DNA of 64,000 nucleotides, taken from positions 1-64,000 of the forward strand of contig OY723305.1 in NCBI GenBank assembly GCA_963210315.1. Reading direction: 5' to 3'. Source of the stretch: Rhynchopus euleeides. Taxonomy: Eukaryota; Euglenozoa; Diplonemea; Diplonemida; Diplonemidae. Position 1 is the stretch's first letter, and every line of letters starts with the position of its first letter. Of this stretch, positions 1 to 9,579 are shown piece by piece. The notes beneath the pieces are model-generated. The model was not told where the DNA came from. It made no database searches and saw nothing but the letters and a program-made list of their open reading frames with translations. The translations under genes and the position numbers were made by a program.

Positions 1-1063
1 TGAGGCGCGTCAGCTCGCGCTTGATGTCCTGCGACAGCTCGACCCCGGTCTGGCTCCCCCTCCGCTCCTCCGGACGTATGAAGATCAGCGATGCGGCGAA
101 TCCTACAGCGCTGAGGATGATGGCCGTCGCCTTCGTGTCGCCAATCCCACTGTTGTCATGCGACATGCAGTACCTCCCCCCCTTCAGCTTGGCCGTGATG
201 ACCTTCTCGCTGTCCTTCGTCAGCTCGTCGCCCAGCTTCTTCACCAGCGGAGCAACCTTCGGGGGGTCCTTGGGGATGCGTGTGCCTGCGAGGCAGGAGA
301 GTACACCCTGCATCGCGCCCGCTGTGATCCCCGTGTAGAGCACCCCTTTCGCGATTTTGTCATGCAGAGCGGTTTCACTCGCTTCAAATGCAGTCACAAT
401 TGTGACCTGCCCCTCTTCCCCCTTCTTCTGCCTTGATTTCTTCCCCACGTGCTTGCTGCCGGTGAAGTGGTCCCCCAGGTCGCCTGCCTGGACATGGGGC
501 ATCCACAACACCTCGCAGATATCGCAGGAGGGGACCTCCTGAGCCGCTGCGTAAACGCTCGTCAGCTGCTTGGAATTCCTGTAGTGTGATTTGATGTCGC
601 CGACCTTCACGCAGACACAGTCGGTGTGCTTCTTCATCTCCCTGCGGAGAGCATCGCCCAGTACCTTCCTCTGGGAGGGGGCAGGTGGGGGGTCAGCAGG
701 GGGTGCGGCCGGCGCGTCGTCACCAACGTCCTCCGCCGGGGGATCTGCCAGGGCCCCCAGGTCCTGCGCGAGCTGCCTCCTGGCAGCAGTCTTCGCCCCC
801 GCCTTCTTGCCCCGCTTCTTTTTGGGCTTTTCCTCCTCCTCCGTGCCTCTTTCGCCAGCCAGGATGCGGGCCTTGGCAATGGCTGTGGCCAGCTGGGGCT
901 TCGTGCCGGCCGCCTCCACCCCCTCCGCCTTCGCCAGGTCCACCAGAAACGACTTCGCCTTTTTCTGCAGCAACAGGGCTGCAGCATCTACGGCAACAGT
1001 TTGTGCCTGTGACAGCTCCGCAGTAATAGAATCCTCATCGGAGTCAGCCGCTCTCTTTGCCAT
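1..1063 (-). CDS. Hypothetical protein with SAP-like segment and U1-type zinc finger (partial, runs off window)
   Basis: An uninterrupted frame starts with ATG at 1063 and reads at least 354 codons to the window edge without a stop. It opens with an acidic tail, then residues about 34-68 resemble a SAP/HeH DNA-binding helix pair (FLVDLAKAEGV..TKPQLATAIAK). A Lys-rich stretch (78-96) and a Pro/Ala-rich linker (105-130) follow. Residues 180-205 have the spacing C-x2-C-x15-H-x5-H, ending HFTGSKHVGKK, as in U1-like C2H2 fingers. Two weakly hydrophobic stretches lie near 241-260 and 313-328. Codon choice is strongly G/C-ending, which supports coding, and the opposite-strand frames are shadows. SAP plus zinc finger suggests a nucleic-acid-binding protein, possibly transposon-derived; I do not recognise the family. 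The C-terminus is not visible. Confidence 0.7.
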   Translation of the reverse strand, partial: MAKRAADSDEDSITAELSQAQTVAVDAAALLLQKKAKSFLVDLAKAEGVEAAGTKPQLATAIAKARILAGERGTEEEEKPKKKRGKKAGAKTAARRQLAQDLGALADPPAEDVGDDAPAAPPADPPPAPSQRKVLGDALRREMKKHTDCVCVKVGDIKSHYRNSKQLTSVYAAAQEVPSCDICEVLWMPHVQAGDLGDHFTGSKHVGKKSRQKKGEEGQVTIVTAFEASETALHDKIAKGVLYTGITAGAMQGVLSCLAGTRIPKDPPKVAPLVKKLGDELTKDSEKVITAKLKGGRYCMSHDNSGIGDTKATAIILSAVGFAASLIFIRPEERRGSQTGVELSQDIKRELTRL

Positions 1064-1510
1064 ATTGCGGCTGCTTGTGTGTGCCAGGTGTGGAAGTGAG
1101 GAGCGCGCATACATACAAGCATGCAAAAAAGCGAATGTTATTTGGACCGTGCAGGCTTTTGCAGGATTGGGGGTGGGATGAGAGATTCCTGGGCTGATAC
1201 CATCCTAGTCCGTCGAGCCGAGGTCAGTTTCTGAGCAAAGATGTTCTGTAACCCCTTCCCAATAGGGAAACCCCTGCAGAAAAACTAAGGTCTTAGAATT
1301 AAGAGGTTAAAACGCGGAATCTCTTAATAAGGTCTGAATATATCCATGAATTTATCCAATTTAACGCGTTTTAAATTAATTTAAAACGGAGTTTAAAACG
1401 GGGGTTAAAACAGGGCGTTTCTGTGGTGTTTTCACACCAAAAAAAAAATTCGGCCAAAAAGTGTCACTTCAACTCTGCCGCTCTTTCTCTACTGTTGATA
1501 CTTCGTTTGA
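1064..1510. other. Non-coding spacer with AT-rich palindrome
   Basis: No supportable gene. The stretch 1290-1425 is AT-rich and built from TTTAAAAC-like words. It contains a perfect 22-bp palindrome at 1367-1388 (CGTTTTAAA...TTTAAAACG), which resembles the stretch at 7478-7570. A short A run lies near 1440. Confidence 0.5.
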
Positions 1511-1529
1511 TGCGTTGACGCTTCCACAC
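1511..1529. repeat. Left copy of 19-bp flanking motif
   Basis: TGCGTTGACGCTTCCACAC. An identical copy in the same orientation lies at 5998-6016, on the far side of the retroelement, and a 14-bp core (GTTGACGCTTCCAC) recurs at 9403-9416. Candidate recombination or terminal repeat. Confidence 0.6.
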
Positions 1530-1600
1530 CCAGGACCCTCTTCCGGAGGGACGTGCTCGCGCACCGGTTGGTCATGTAATCATACGGTGCCGAGTGCGGG

Positions 1601-3468
1601 TTACGTGGTGCTGCGTGTTGGTATATGTGCTGGCTCGAGGCGGATTGCCCGTTCGGCTCGTGTTCCGCGCGTGTAGGTGTCAGCCCGCTGCTCGTCGGTT
1701 GGCACCCACTGGGGGTTGAGCCGCAGTCGCTTCGTCCGTGCCACGAGGAATATGCGCTGCAGTAGCAGGTTGCCTCTGTGGTTCGCGCAGTGCCCTCGCC
1801 GCATGCAAAATACTAGGGGGAGGTTGTCGATGTTGCACGTCACAGCGATGTCCTGTGAGTTGATGATGCGTAGCCCTTGCCACACGGCGAAGGCCTCCTT
1901 CAGGAAGATGTGCGCATCCCGATCTGCCCCGGTGAACACCCCTTGTGTGACCGTCTCCTCTCCCAGTTCGAGTATCGCCGCCCACTCCGTCGATGACGCG
2001 TCGGACCACAGCGTTGCCCGCGATGTTGGGTCTGCCTGGTGGTGCCAATTGTTATCGCGCATGAACTCCATCCGTGCTGCTGTCTCCCGGATCACTGAGT
2101 TCGGCACTCGTGTGTTGACATCCCACGCCGCGTTGTTGTCGTGCGCCCGGCGTCCTAGGCGCCGGACGAAAGAGAGGATTGCGGGAGCGAAACACAGTGG
2201 CGCGCGCATGACGTATGACTGCCAGACGATGGATCCGAAGATGCGGAAGGCCCTCCGCGGCGTTGTTGTTCCCTCCAACGTCTCCGCCAGCTCCTCCCGC
2301 TGTGCCACCTTCGCCACCCATGCAGGGTCCATGCGGAATCTGTGCTCCACCAGGTCAAACTGGATCCCGAACGTGCAGAAACGTTGCGTCGGCATCCCGT
2401 GGTCGGCATCGTCGAGGTTCAGGGTCGCGTTGACGTAGTCGCACCTTTCGCGGAAGACCCTGTACTTCGCCTGCACCTCGTCCAGTGTCTCGGCTGTGAC
2501 CACAAAATTGTCTATCCAGACGATGCCGTCTCTTGGAGGGAGGAGCACCCTCGCACTCCGGTTGGCAATTGCTGGTGAGTGTGACCACCCCATGCACATC
2601 ACCGACAGAAACGCTGGCACAAATTCGTCCCGCTTGTCCCCGAAGCGGATTCCGAAGTAGCGCTGGATCTCCTCCTCCACCGGAAACTGGTAGAACCAGC
2701 TCCTCGCGTCAGCGAGCACAACCCAAGTTGACTCAGCGATGCGGCGCGTCACCTCCAGGATGTCGTCCAATCTCATGTCTGGCGGTCGCGCCATGTACGA
2801 GTTCAGAGTACGTGCGTCGACGATGAAGCGTGTCCCCCCTGACTTCTTCGGCACGGTAAAGGCTGGTAAGGTGAGTATCGCATGAGTACAGGCTATAGCG
2901 ATAACGCCGTAGGCGATGAGGTCGTCGACATGTTTCAATGTATGGCGTGATATCATCCTCCACTTGTTCCTGAAGTGGTCGCGTGCTCCGGGGAGCAACG
3001 CATTTCTGAAGGCTTCGGGGTCTGTAATGAGGTCCAACACGTCTCGCAGTTCCTCGTTGGAGTCCAGCTCGCGGAGTCGCGCCAGGTTGAGGCGCGTGTC
3101 GCAGATCGGAGCAAGGCGGTCGTCTTCAGATGGGTCTTGCCTTTCATGGGCAGGTCGCACGATATGTCCTTTGTGGTGCACGCCGACACTCTCCCCGTAG
3201 AGATCGGCGTCTATGCCCGGTCCGTGTTCTGAGTCGGTGTCCGCCGTGTCGTCGGAGCTGTCGTTTTCTTCAGGAGGTTGGTATACTTGGATGGAGAGCT
3301 GAGGCCTGTGGTATGTCTTTGGGCGCTCTCTCGGCTGTGCGGCTGGATCCCCTGCGCGTGTCGGGTCATCGTTGTGAGTCGGCCCGGGCCCCGCGCCGGT
3401 ACCGTCCTTTCCTCCACCGACCCCTGCTGCGCCGCCCCCTGTCGGGTAGTCATACCGTCGTAGTTCAC
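1601..3468 (-). CDS. Reverse transcriptase-RNase H of the tyrosine-recombinase element
   Basis: The RT core is recognisable from the fingers (FTVPKKSGGTRFIVDARTLN, near 2800-2860) through palm and thumb to about 2250. An RNase H domain follows (WSDASSTEWAAILE, near 1970-2010) and the C-terminus has the WVPTDEQRAD-type ending common in DIRS-order elements. The open frame extends upstream to 4543, but that part overlaps the recombinase gene in another frame and reads as low-complexity shadow, so I place the protein start near 3468 (MTTRQG); this is uncertain. It lies downstream of the recombinase gene on the same strand, so expression from one transcript by the family's usual overlap or read-through is likely. 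Confidence 0.7.
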
Positions 3469-3528
3469 GTGTGATGTCTCGCCTCCTTTTGTACGGGAAA
3501 TGTGTGCTAAACTCTGGTCCCCTGTGTC

Positions 3529-4407
3529 TCACGCGTTCTTGGCCAGCTCTTTGGACAGTGCCGCTGTGTCTGCCACACGCTGTGTCGTTGCTGCTGGTAT
3601 GTATCGAAACACCGCGTCGGGGGTCGCATGTCGCGACAGCATCATCAGCTTCTCGACTGGCACCCCGTTGCGTGCCAGATGGTGGAGGGCCCCCCTCCGG
3701 AGGGAGTGCGGCGTCAATCGGGCATCCACCCTTTTCACCGCCGCCGCGATGCATCGGTATGTCACGCTCGGGGGAAACAGGCTCCCTTCTGTCTTTAGCT
3801 CTTTCATACGGCTCCGCAGGATCTTCAGCATCTCCGGTGGCAGTGACATACCCGTTGTCTTCCCCAGCTGGAAGGGGTCCGACTTCGTGGTGGTCCACAC
3901 GATGGTAATCTGGTCTGACTTTGCTTCCGTCTGGATGTCCCGCGTTGACAATCGTTGCACATCCGACGCTCTCGCCGCCCCGTGCCACATCATTGCGACG
4001 GCCAGACGCACCAGCGGCCGCGGTTCCTGAGCCACTGCCTGTGCTGCCTGTTCTTGAGTCGCGGGGTGCGCCTGTTGTGCTGGCTTCAATGCCCCGCTGC
4101 GGCACAAGCTTCGCTTGAAGTCCCGTAGCACGTGTCCTTCCTGTTCCCACGACTCGAAGCGGCGCAGGCTCGCGATGATGTTGCCCAGGTATTGCAGCGC
4201 CGATGGGGCGGACAGTCCGTTGAGCCGCAGGTGTGTGATCCACAGGGTGATCCCCTCCTCGTGTCGTAGTGTGCGGCCCTCCCCCCTGCACCACTCCTCT
4301 CTGAACTCGCGGTACCTCTCGTAGCTCCTGCGCAGAGCCGTCCAGTACGAACTCGACAGTGCGTTCCCCAAAGCCTCCTGCGTGGCCTCCATGATGATCA
4401 GCCTCAT
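3529..4407 (-). CDS. Tyrosine recombinase of the retroelement
   Basis: A 292-residue frame. The N-terminal half is helical and SAM-like (YWTALRRSYERYREFREEWC). The C-terminal half has the tyrosine-recombinase layout: an arginine box (WHGAARASDVQRL), the HSLRRGALHHLA box (H-x-x-R) and a LSRHATPDAVFRYI box with the terminal tyrosine. In DIRS-order retroelements this enzyme inserts the circular DNA copy in place of a DDE integrase. It sits between the gag-like and RT-RNase H frames. Cryptons and captured algal recombinases are alternatives for an isolated gene, but the RT neighbour argues against them. Confidence 0.8.
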   Translation of the reverse strand: MRLIIMEATQEALGNALSSSYWTALRRSYERYREFREEWCRGEGRTLRHEEGITLWITHLRLNGLSAPSALQYLGNIIASLRRFESWEQEGHVLRDFKRSLCRSGALKPAQQAHPATQEQAAQAVAQEPRPLVRLAVAMMWHGAARASDVQRLSTRDIQTEAKSDQITIVWTTTKSDPFQLGKTTGMSLPPEMLKILRSRMKELKTEGSLFPPSVTYRCIAAAVKRVDARLTPHSLRRGALHHLARNGVPVEKLMMLSRHATPDAVFRYIPAATTQRVADTAALSKELAKNA

Positions 4408-4539
4408 CTCGCTCGACAGTGGTTGTTGCTTGATGCGGGGGCGGCCCTTGTTGGTTTGCTTCTTTTCTTTCAGGATGAACTCGTATGGGGATGGTGTGGG
4501 CGGCGTTGGGCTGGTTCCTGGGTGGGTGGTCTGCTGGAG

Positions 4540-5526
4540 TCACTGTCCCCCGCGGGGCCCTTTCGACCCCTTTCCCACTGCCCTCTGCTCCGCCCCCTTT
4601 CCCGTCTTCCCGGTGGGGTACGGCGTGTAGCGCGGGTCAGCCCCCTGTTGCACACGCGGTGGTACCAAACGGCGCGGGTTCGCCTTCGCCTGCGCATCAT
4701 TCGCCTCTCCCACCAGCCGCTGGTGCAGAGACGCCGAGAACGTGAGGGGTGGGATGTTCTTCGCCTTGTGCTCGTAGTAGGCACGTGCCACATACCCCGT
4801 GAGGCAGGCCAGAGCCGACATTTCGCACACGATGCGGTGCAGGGGCAGCAGGCTGGGTTCCTCCTCCGTGTTCATCTTCATGAGCTTTAGCACGTCGTCG
4901 AAGTGCTCGAAGCATTTGCGGAGGCTGTGCATCCATTCCCCCGCATCTGTGCCCGACGCTGGCAGGCTCGCCTCCCGGAACACGCGGGACACCTCTGCCC
5001 GGATCTGCCGCCGCACCGCGCCCTTCCATATGCCAGGGCGCCACGTCGCGACCGCGTATGGCGAGAAGTCGTCCGGCAACCCCTCGTCAGCCTCCTGCAG
5101 CTGCCTCTGCAGATCGGCGATGGTCTCGGCCTGCTCCTCCACCTTCGCCTCCAGCCGAGTCATGCGCGCCTCCATGTTGAGCCCTTCACCGGCTCCCAGT
5201 TGGGGCAGCGCCCCCAGCCCGTCCTCCTCTTCAGCGGCCTCCTCCGCTGCTGCCGCGCCGCCTGCCTGCATCTTCGTCCACGCGCACATTGGGCATACCC
5301 ATCCGGCGCTGCCCATGTGGGCGACGAAGGCGTCCGCCACCGCCTTCGGGTGCAGATGCGCCCGCACACATGTCCTCGTCGTGGCTTGTCCGCAGGCGTT
5401 GCATGCGTGCGCCGTTCCGCCCTCATGGACGGTGGCGCATGTGGGGAACACGCAGTGCTGCATCGGCTCCGCTGCGGGCTCCATAGAGAGGGCCGGCACC
5501 TCGACCAAAGCCCAGTCGACGTCCAT
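4540..5526 (-). CDS. Gag-like protein of the retroelement (Cys-rich N-terminus, coiled coil)
   Basis: A 328-residue frame beginning MDVDWALVEVPALS. Residues about 24-82 carry paired cysteines and histidines (CVFPTC, CNACGQ, HLH, CPMC) resembling a RING/PHD-type zinc fold. Residues about 118-147 form a heptad-rich coiled coil (MTRLEAKVEEQAETIADLQRQLQ). The middle is helical, and the last 35 residues are Gly/Lys-rich and basic, suiting nucleic-acid binding. It is the first gene of the element and its stop lies close to the recombinase gene. The gag-like role is inferred from position and composition; sequence similarity to a known gag is not visible by eye. Confidence 0.55.
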   Translation of the reverse strand: MDVDWALVEVPALSMEPAAEPMQHCVFPTCATVHEGGTAHACNACGQATTRTCVRAHLHPKAVADAFVAHMGSAGWVCPMCAWTKMQAGGAAAAEEAAEEEDGLGALPQLGAGEGLNMEARMTRLEAKVEEQAETIADLQRQLQEADEGLPDDFSPYAVATWRPGIWKGAVRRQIRAEVSRVFREASLPASGTDAGEWMHSLRKCFEHFDDVLKLMKMNTEEEPSLLPLHRIVCEMSALACLTGYVARAYYEHKAKNIPPLTFSASLHQRLVGEANDAQAKANPRRLVPPRVQQGADPRYTPYPTGKTGKGAEQRAVGKGSKGPRGGQ

Positions 5527-5574
5527 CTTTCCTCACCACTCTGCTTGTCGTACGCCTCTAGCTGTCCTTCACAC

Positions 5575-5946
5575 CCGCTGATCCTTCACCCCGCTGCTTT
5601 TGTTCACACGCTTTGGCGCCCCTGTAAAACACACACGCTCTGCTGTCCGTCACCACCGCTGGTCCTTCACCCCGCTGCTCCTGTAAAACACACGCGTCCC
5701 CGCTGCTTTTGTTCACGCGCTTTGGCGGCCCTTCAAAACACACCCGCTCTGCTGTCCTTCACCACCGCTGTTCCTTCACCCCGCTGCTCCTGTAAAACAC
5801 ACGCGTCCCCGCTGCTTTTGTTCACGCGCTTTGGCGGCCCTTCAAAACACACCCGCTCTGCTGTCCTTCACCACCGCTGTTCCTTCACCCCGCTGCTCCT
5901 GTAAAACACACGCGTCCCCGCTGCTTTTGTTCACGCGCTTTGGCGG
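5575..5946. repeat. 109-bp tandem repeat, about 3.4 copies
   Basis: The words GCTGCTCCTGTAAAACACACG and CGCTTTGGCGG recur with a period of exactly 109 bp (for example GCTGCTCCTG at 5674, 5783 and 5892). The first copy is diverged and the next two are nearly identical. The array lies just 5' of the gag-like gene, in the element's leader. Confidence 0.85.
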
Positions 5947-5997
5947 CTCCGCTCGTCCCTTTTCGCTGCTTCTGACTCTTCTCACTAAAAATAAATG

Positions 5998-6016
5998 TGC
6001 GTTGACGCTTCCACAC
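5998..6016. repeat. Right copy of 19-bp flanking motif
   Basis: Identical to 1511-1529 and in the same orientation. It marks the likely 5' edge of the minus-strand retroelement. Confidence 0.6.
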
Positions 6017-6359
6017 ACACTTACAAACCCACTTGCCTGATGAAGGGGGTGGTGTGTAGAGCACGTTTGGCAGAGCTGAATGACACTTTCCGCGCGAAAG
6101 TCGTGTGCGTAAAAAAAAATTTCCATGCCCCCTGAGGCCCCCCAGCTCATATTCTGGGTGATTATTCCTGCATTCCTGTCACAGCGGACACATTATTGGT
6201 GGAAAATAGGTGGCACTGACGTTGTGGTGAGGGTTGCATCAATCGCACCGGCATCAGTTGGCACACCCCCTCCGTTGTTCTCAGGAATAATGCAGTTTGA
6301 CATCAGCATATTTCTGGAGTGTCGAATCTTCATCTTGCATCACTCGATGTGCACCCTTT
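6017..6359. other. Spacer without recognisable feature
   Basis: No gene, RNA or repeat that I can support, apart from an A run near 6111-6120. Confidence 0.4.
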
Positions 6360-6804
6360 TGAGCTGAATCCATGATACAAAGTCGCAGGTTGAAGGCCGA
6401 TCACCATGATGGGGGTGGCAATGGACCCAGCGAACTCCACCAGCTCCTTCGACAGTCCTGGAAGCACCTTCTGGAAAAGTTGCACAGTTCCAGTTGCCAC
6501 CTGGAGCCTACCTTTGGCCTGCCCCTCTTTGAGAGGAGCATATCTGTATTCTCTTTACTCTCCTATGGACGCCCGACTTCTCTGATCGAGAGAAGCCTAC
6601 AAAAGGCGTAACCATCCTCGTCATGTATTCTTTGCCTCCAACTTTCACTTTTGCAGAACGGATCCCGATGAACTCCAAACAGGAAGTGCAGCCAGCTTCA
6701 TCACGGCTGTGTTCAACAAGACAGCCAGGTGATGTTGTTGCTGTCAGAACGATGGTTGCAGCACTCGGCTGCGCCCCACCTGGGGTTGCTCTGGCTGTTG
6801 CCAA
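6360..6804 (-). pseudogene. Possible decayed coding fragment, unknown protein
   Basis: Two minus-strand stretches read like protein. About 6804-6570 includes the segments CLEFIGIRSAKVKVGGKEYM and TRMVTPFVGF. About 6555-6360 includes LQVATGTVQLFQKVLPGLS and KELVEFAGSIATPIMVIGLQ. They are in different frames, so either a short intron or a frameshift separates them. I recognise no domain. It could be an exon remnant or chance, and the overlapping plus-strand frames look weaker. Confidence 0.3.
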
Positions 6805-6811
6805 GCTAGTG

Positions 6812-8100
6812 TTTGGGACAATTATTGATCACCTAGCCATTCTCTCGGCACCCTAATGATCGTGGGTAGGCAGCAGGAACCTGCACTCTGGGGGGACGTC
6901 ATCGATGAGTTTCTTTGAAGAAAGCCGGCGGCTACCGCTGGAGTTAAGGTCCGAAGGGGTCAGTACCACGGGCGCCACACCGCTCGTGTTGGGCATCGGG
7001 TTTCGGTGAAGGCGGGGGCGCTGAGAAAGCGAAATGTACGTAACAAGCAATGATCAACCATACACCAGCAAGTCAAACAGGCACCACCGTTGGATCGTTC
7101 GTGCACCCGAGTCTGTACTGTACCATCCTGAATCTTTTCTGGGTGATTGTCAACGATGAGGGCATGAGCTTGCGTCAGGGTGAGCAGAGGAACGGGTTGA
7201 GGCCAGGGTGAATGGAGGGTGAAAAGTAGCCCACTTCACCAGGAGGCGAATTTTCGCAGAAAGCCCTGCCACACAGCTGCGTTTGCCTGATCATGCTCAA
7301 AAGGCCTGCAATAGGCTATTTCACACAGGGAATTTGTTCACCCATTTGGGACCCCCAGGGAGCCTCAAAATTGGATTTTTTTGCCGAAGATGGCCTCAGA
7401 TGGCCCAAAACGATCAATTTTGGGTTCCAGAAAAAAAATCGAAAAGTCTCCCCCTATATTTTGCAGGGGTTTTTGCCGTTTTAAACCCCGTTTTAAACCC
7501 CGTTTTAAATAATTTAAAACGGCGTTTTAAACTTTAAAACGTTTAAAATGTTTAAAATGTTTAAAACTCGGTTTCTAACAACACTGGGGCTTAAACACGG
7601 GGGATCCCAGGTAATAGCGTTTTCCTCGCTGCCTCCCGTGGGGTCTCGACAGCACTAGACATTTCGGCGCAGGTAGATTGCCTCCACTACAGGTTAGCCG
7701 GAGGGGTATCGGTCTACCTGGAACAATGAGACGATCAAAATACCAAGGGAACCCGCACGTCTTCTTTGGAATTCCCCTCAACGGGGAACACGCACCTGAC
7801 CTGGTGTCCCAAGGCCACGACGCCTCCCCCCACCTGGCACACCGGATCCCGCTGGACTGTGGGGACGCCACTAAAGTGATTGCGTAACACTGTGTTCACC
7901 ACCTCCGGTCTTCACGGTCAGGTGAAGATCAATTTTGCAGATCGCGACATGTCATGGGGTTCTTCGGGTGTCCCCATTCAGAAAACACCCGAAAAATATG
8001 ACAACTTTGCTAAACTGGACCCAACTCCCCACACTCTTTTTTTTGCCATTTTTTTCATTTTTGGGCTCACTTTTTCTCACTTTTCTCACTCCAGAGCGAA
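6812..8100. other. Non-coding stretch with low-complexity and palindromic DNA
   Basis: No coding region that I can support. The stretch 7360-7470 is A/T-run rich, 7478-7570 is a TTTAAAAC-type palindromic block (listed separately), and 7930-8100 holds T-rich runs. The small frames here have stops and poor codon bias. Confidence 0.4.
7478..7570. repeat. TTTAAAAC-type palindromic block
   Basis: CCGTTTTAAA units repeat three times, then mirror into TTTAAAACGG around 7511, giving a 23-bp near-perfect palindrome at 7500-7522. GTTTAAAATGTTTAAAA words follow. Similar in make-up to 1365-1420. Confidence 0.55.
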
Positions 8101-8104
8101 GGCC

Positions 8105-8240
8105 CCCAAGAAGTACCCAAATTTGACTTTTTTTAAGGGGGGGTGTCAAAACTTATTTTCTGCCGGTTTCAGCCTGGATTTGTGGTCAGAGGCACCCCAT
8201 GGCCAAAATGACCCCACCACGATCCGCACAGATCCCAAAC
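8105..8240. repeat. Mosaic dispersed repeat, copy 1
   Basis: Three short blocks recur near 10571-10755. CCCAAGAAGTACCCAAATTT (from 8105) and AAAATGACCCCAC (from 8205) recur in the same orientation. The block TGTCAAAACTTATTTTC (8144-8160) recurs there inverted. The block order also differs between the copies. Confidence 0.5.
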
Positions 8241-8396
8241 GTTCAAAAGAACGGGGTTATGGAAAATTCGTGAGGGGGGTCCCGCTGGGTGGGTGGGTGG
8301 CTGGGGTGGGGCGGCGAGCTGCCTGCCGGGTGGCGACCTCACACACCCTGCACCTGCGCCGCCATCCTATACTGTCCTGCCATCCCTACTGTCCCG

Positions 8397-8521
8397 CCAG
8401 CCTATGGGGGTCTTCGCTGGTCGACAAACTTCGACAAACTTCGTCAGTTTTCAGCCAATTCAACAGGAAATGCACCAAAATGCACTGACGATCACCCCGT
8501 AGCGAAGACCCCCTATGCTGT
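8397..8521. repeat. Short inverted-repeat element (about 120 bp)
   Basis: CAGCCTATGGGGGTCTTCGC near 8399-8417 is matched, inverted with one indel, by GCGAAGACCCCCTATGCTG near 8503-8521. This is about 20-bp arms around an 85-bp centre, possibly a MITE remnant. No clear target duplication. Confidence 0.45.
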
Positions 8522-9409
8522 ACCGCCAATCCTGTTGTTCGAGCATGCCGCAGTACACTCTCGCCTCTGCCACATGTGGCCAACAGCACAGTGTGTCGGC
8601 TTGCGACCTGCACTGCCACCTGCACCTGCGACCTGATGGATTCCAGTGCAGTGAAGACGAAGTCCGTGTGTGCAGCCGCCAACTATATGCGGCACATGAC
8701 CCTGCCTTCGCCGCATTCATCGCGAGAGAATGTCCGCATGTAATCAAGGTGTCTGGGCTACTGTGGCAAAAAGCTTCGAACGGCCGCTTCTGCACCACTG
8801 CGGCCGCCTGTTGGTCCCTCTCGCAGCTCGTTGACGGCGACGATACCGTTCTCGATTTCCTCCTGCGCATCCTTCTTTCGTGAAGTTGCAAATAGGGATA
8901 CGAAGACGTACGAGGCTGTGATGGAGTTGGAGGGGGACCGCGAGACTGTGCGGATGGGAATCTGCTTCGCGCACCTCGTGTACCCCTGCATTCTGTTTGT
9001 GTCACGGTTCTCGAAGAGCGAGGCCCAGGCAAGTGACACTTGCCAGCTCGGGTTCTCCTCGGAGTTGTTCCGCTTCCTCGCCTGGCGCTTGTGGCAAGCG
9101 GAGGCGAATGCAGAGGACGGGTACCTCCAGAGCTGGAGAGATCACCAGGAAGACTGCTTCGGCCAGTCCCTGTGCCTCTCGTTCGAGTCTGCAACGTGCA
9201 CACTGAAGGGCAGTGTTCCCGAGGAACTGGCGATGACTATGGAAAATGCATGTACAATTGCTTGCACTGTAAATTTTGACTATCCTCCTCGCCGCACAGG
9301 TGTCAGAGGAACAGTTGAACGAGGTTGTCCCTACTCTTCTCGCTGAATCTGGTGTCGCCAAATACTATGGTGCCCACAACGATATTCTTCCTTCTTTGAG
9401 GTGTTGACG
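8515..9409 (+). pseudogene. Hypothetical protein gene, interrupted frame
   Basis: Coding-like sequence in three pieces. About 8515-8875 includes PDGFQCSEDEVRVCSRQLYA and QLVDGDDTVLDFLLRI. About 8862-9270 includes REVANRDTKTYEAVMELEGD and SSELFRFLAWRLWQAEANAE. About 9300-9409 includes VSEEQLNEVVPTLLAESGVA and ends at a TGA. The first switch of frame near 8875 looks like a frameshift. The second could be a 31-nt GT-AG intron at about 9270-9300 (GTAAAT...CGCACAG), unusually short. Third-position G/C bias supports coding in the middle piece. No family recognised. The stop codon lies inside the 14-bp motif shared with the retroelement's edges, so the original C-terminus may have been lost there. 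Confidence 0.45.
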
Positions 9410-9416
9410 CTTCCAC
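9403..9416. repeat. Third copy of the GTTGACGCTTCCAC motif
   Basis: A 14-bp match to the core of the 19-bp motif flanking the retroelement, in the same orientation, 3.4 kb beyond its right edge. It may be a target-like site or a remnant of another element. Confidence 0.5.
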
Positions 9417-9579
9417 CACGTGCGAGGAGAGGGAAGATTGGAAAACAATTGTCGGTCGGGGGCTGGTAAAGCCAAGTGGACAAGGACAACCAGAAAACAA
9501 TAAGAGGACGGCAGCCACACACACAGAACTGTCCATACGTAACAAATGATCCGTCGCACCTGCCGACTCAACGGCCCAA

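Larger units (their letters stand above)
1511..6016 (-). mobile_element. Tyrosine-recombinase retroelement (DIRS order, VIPER/Ngaro-like), fossil copy
   Basis: Three long minus-strand frames lie in the order gag-like (5526-4540), tyrosine recombinase (4407-3529) and reverse transcriptase-RNase H (ending 1601). A 19-bp motif, TGCGTTGACGCTTCCACAC, sits at both edges in the same orientation (1511-1529 and 5998-6016), and a 109-bp tandem repeat lies ahead of the gag-like frame. Tyrosine recombinase plus RT-RNase H defines the DIRS order. Recombinase upstream of RT is the arrangement known from VIPER elements, whereas DIRS and Ngaro usually have it downstream. Elements of this order end in split direct or inverted repeats rather than LTRs, which fits the flanking motif. 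The coding parts look whole with no evident break, so the copy is probably young. The exact ends are inferred. Confidence 0.75.

Noticed and set aside
3470-4543. N-terminal half of the long minus-strand frame that ends in RT-RNase H
   Set aside because: It overlaps the recombinase gene in another frame and reads as low-complexity shadow.
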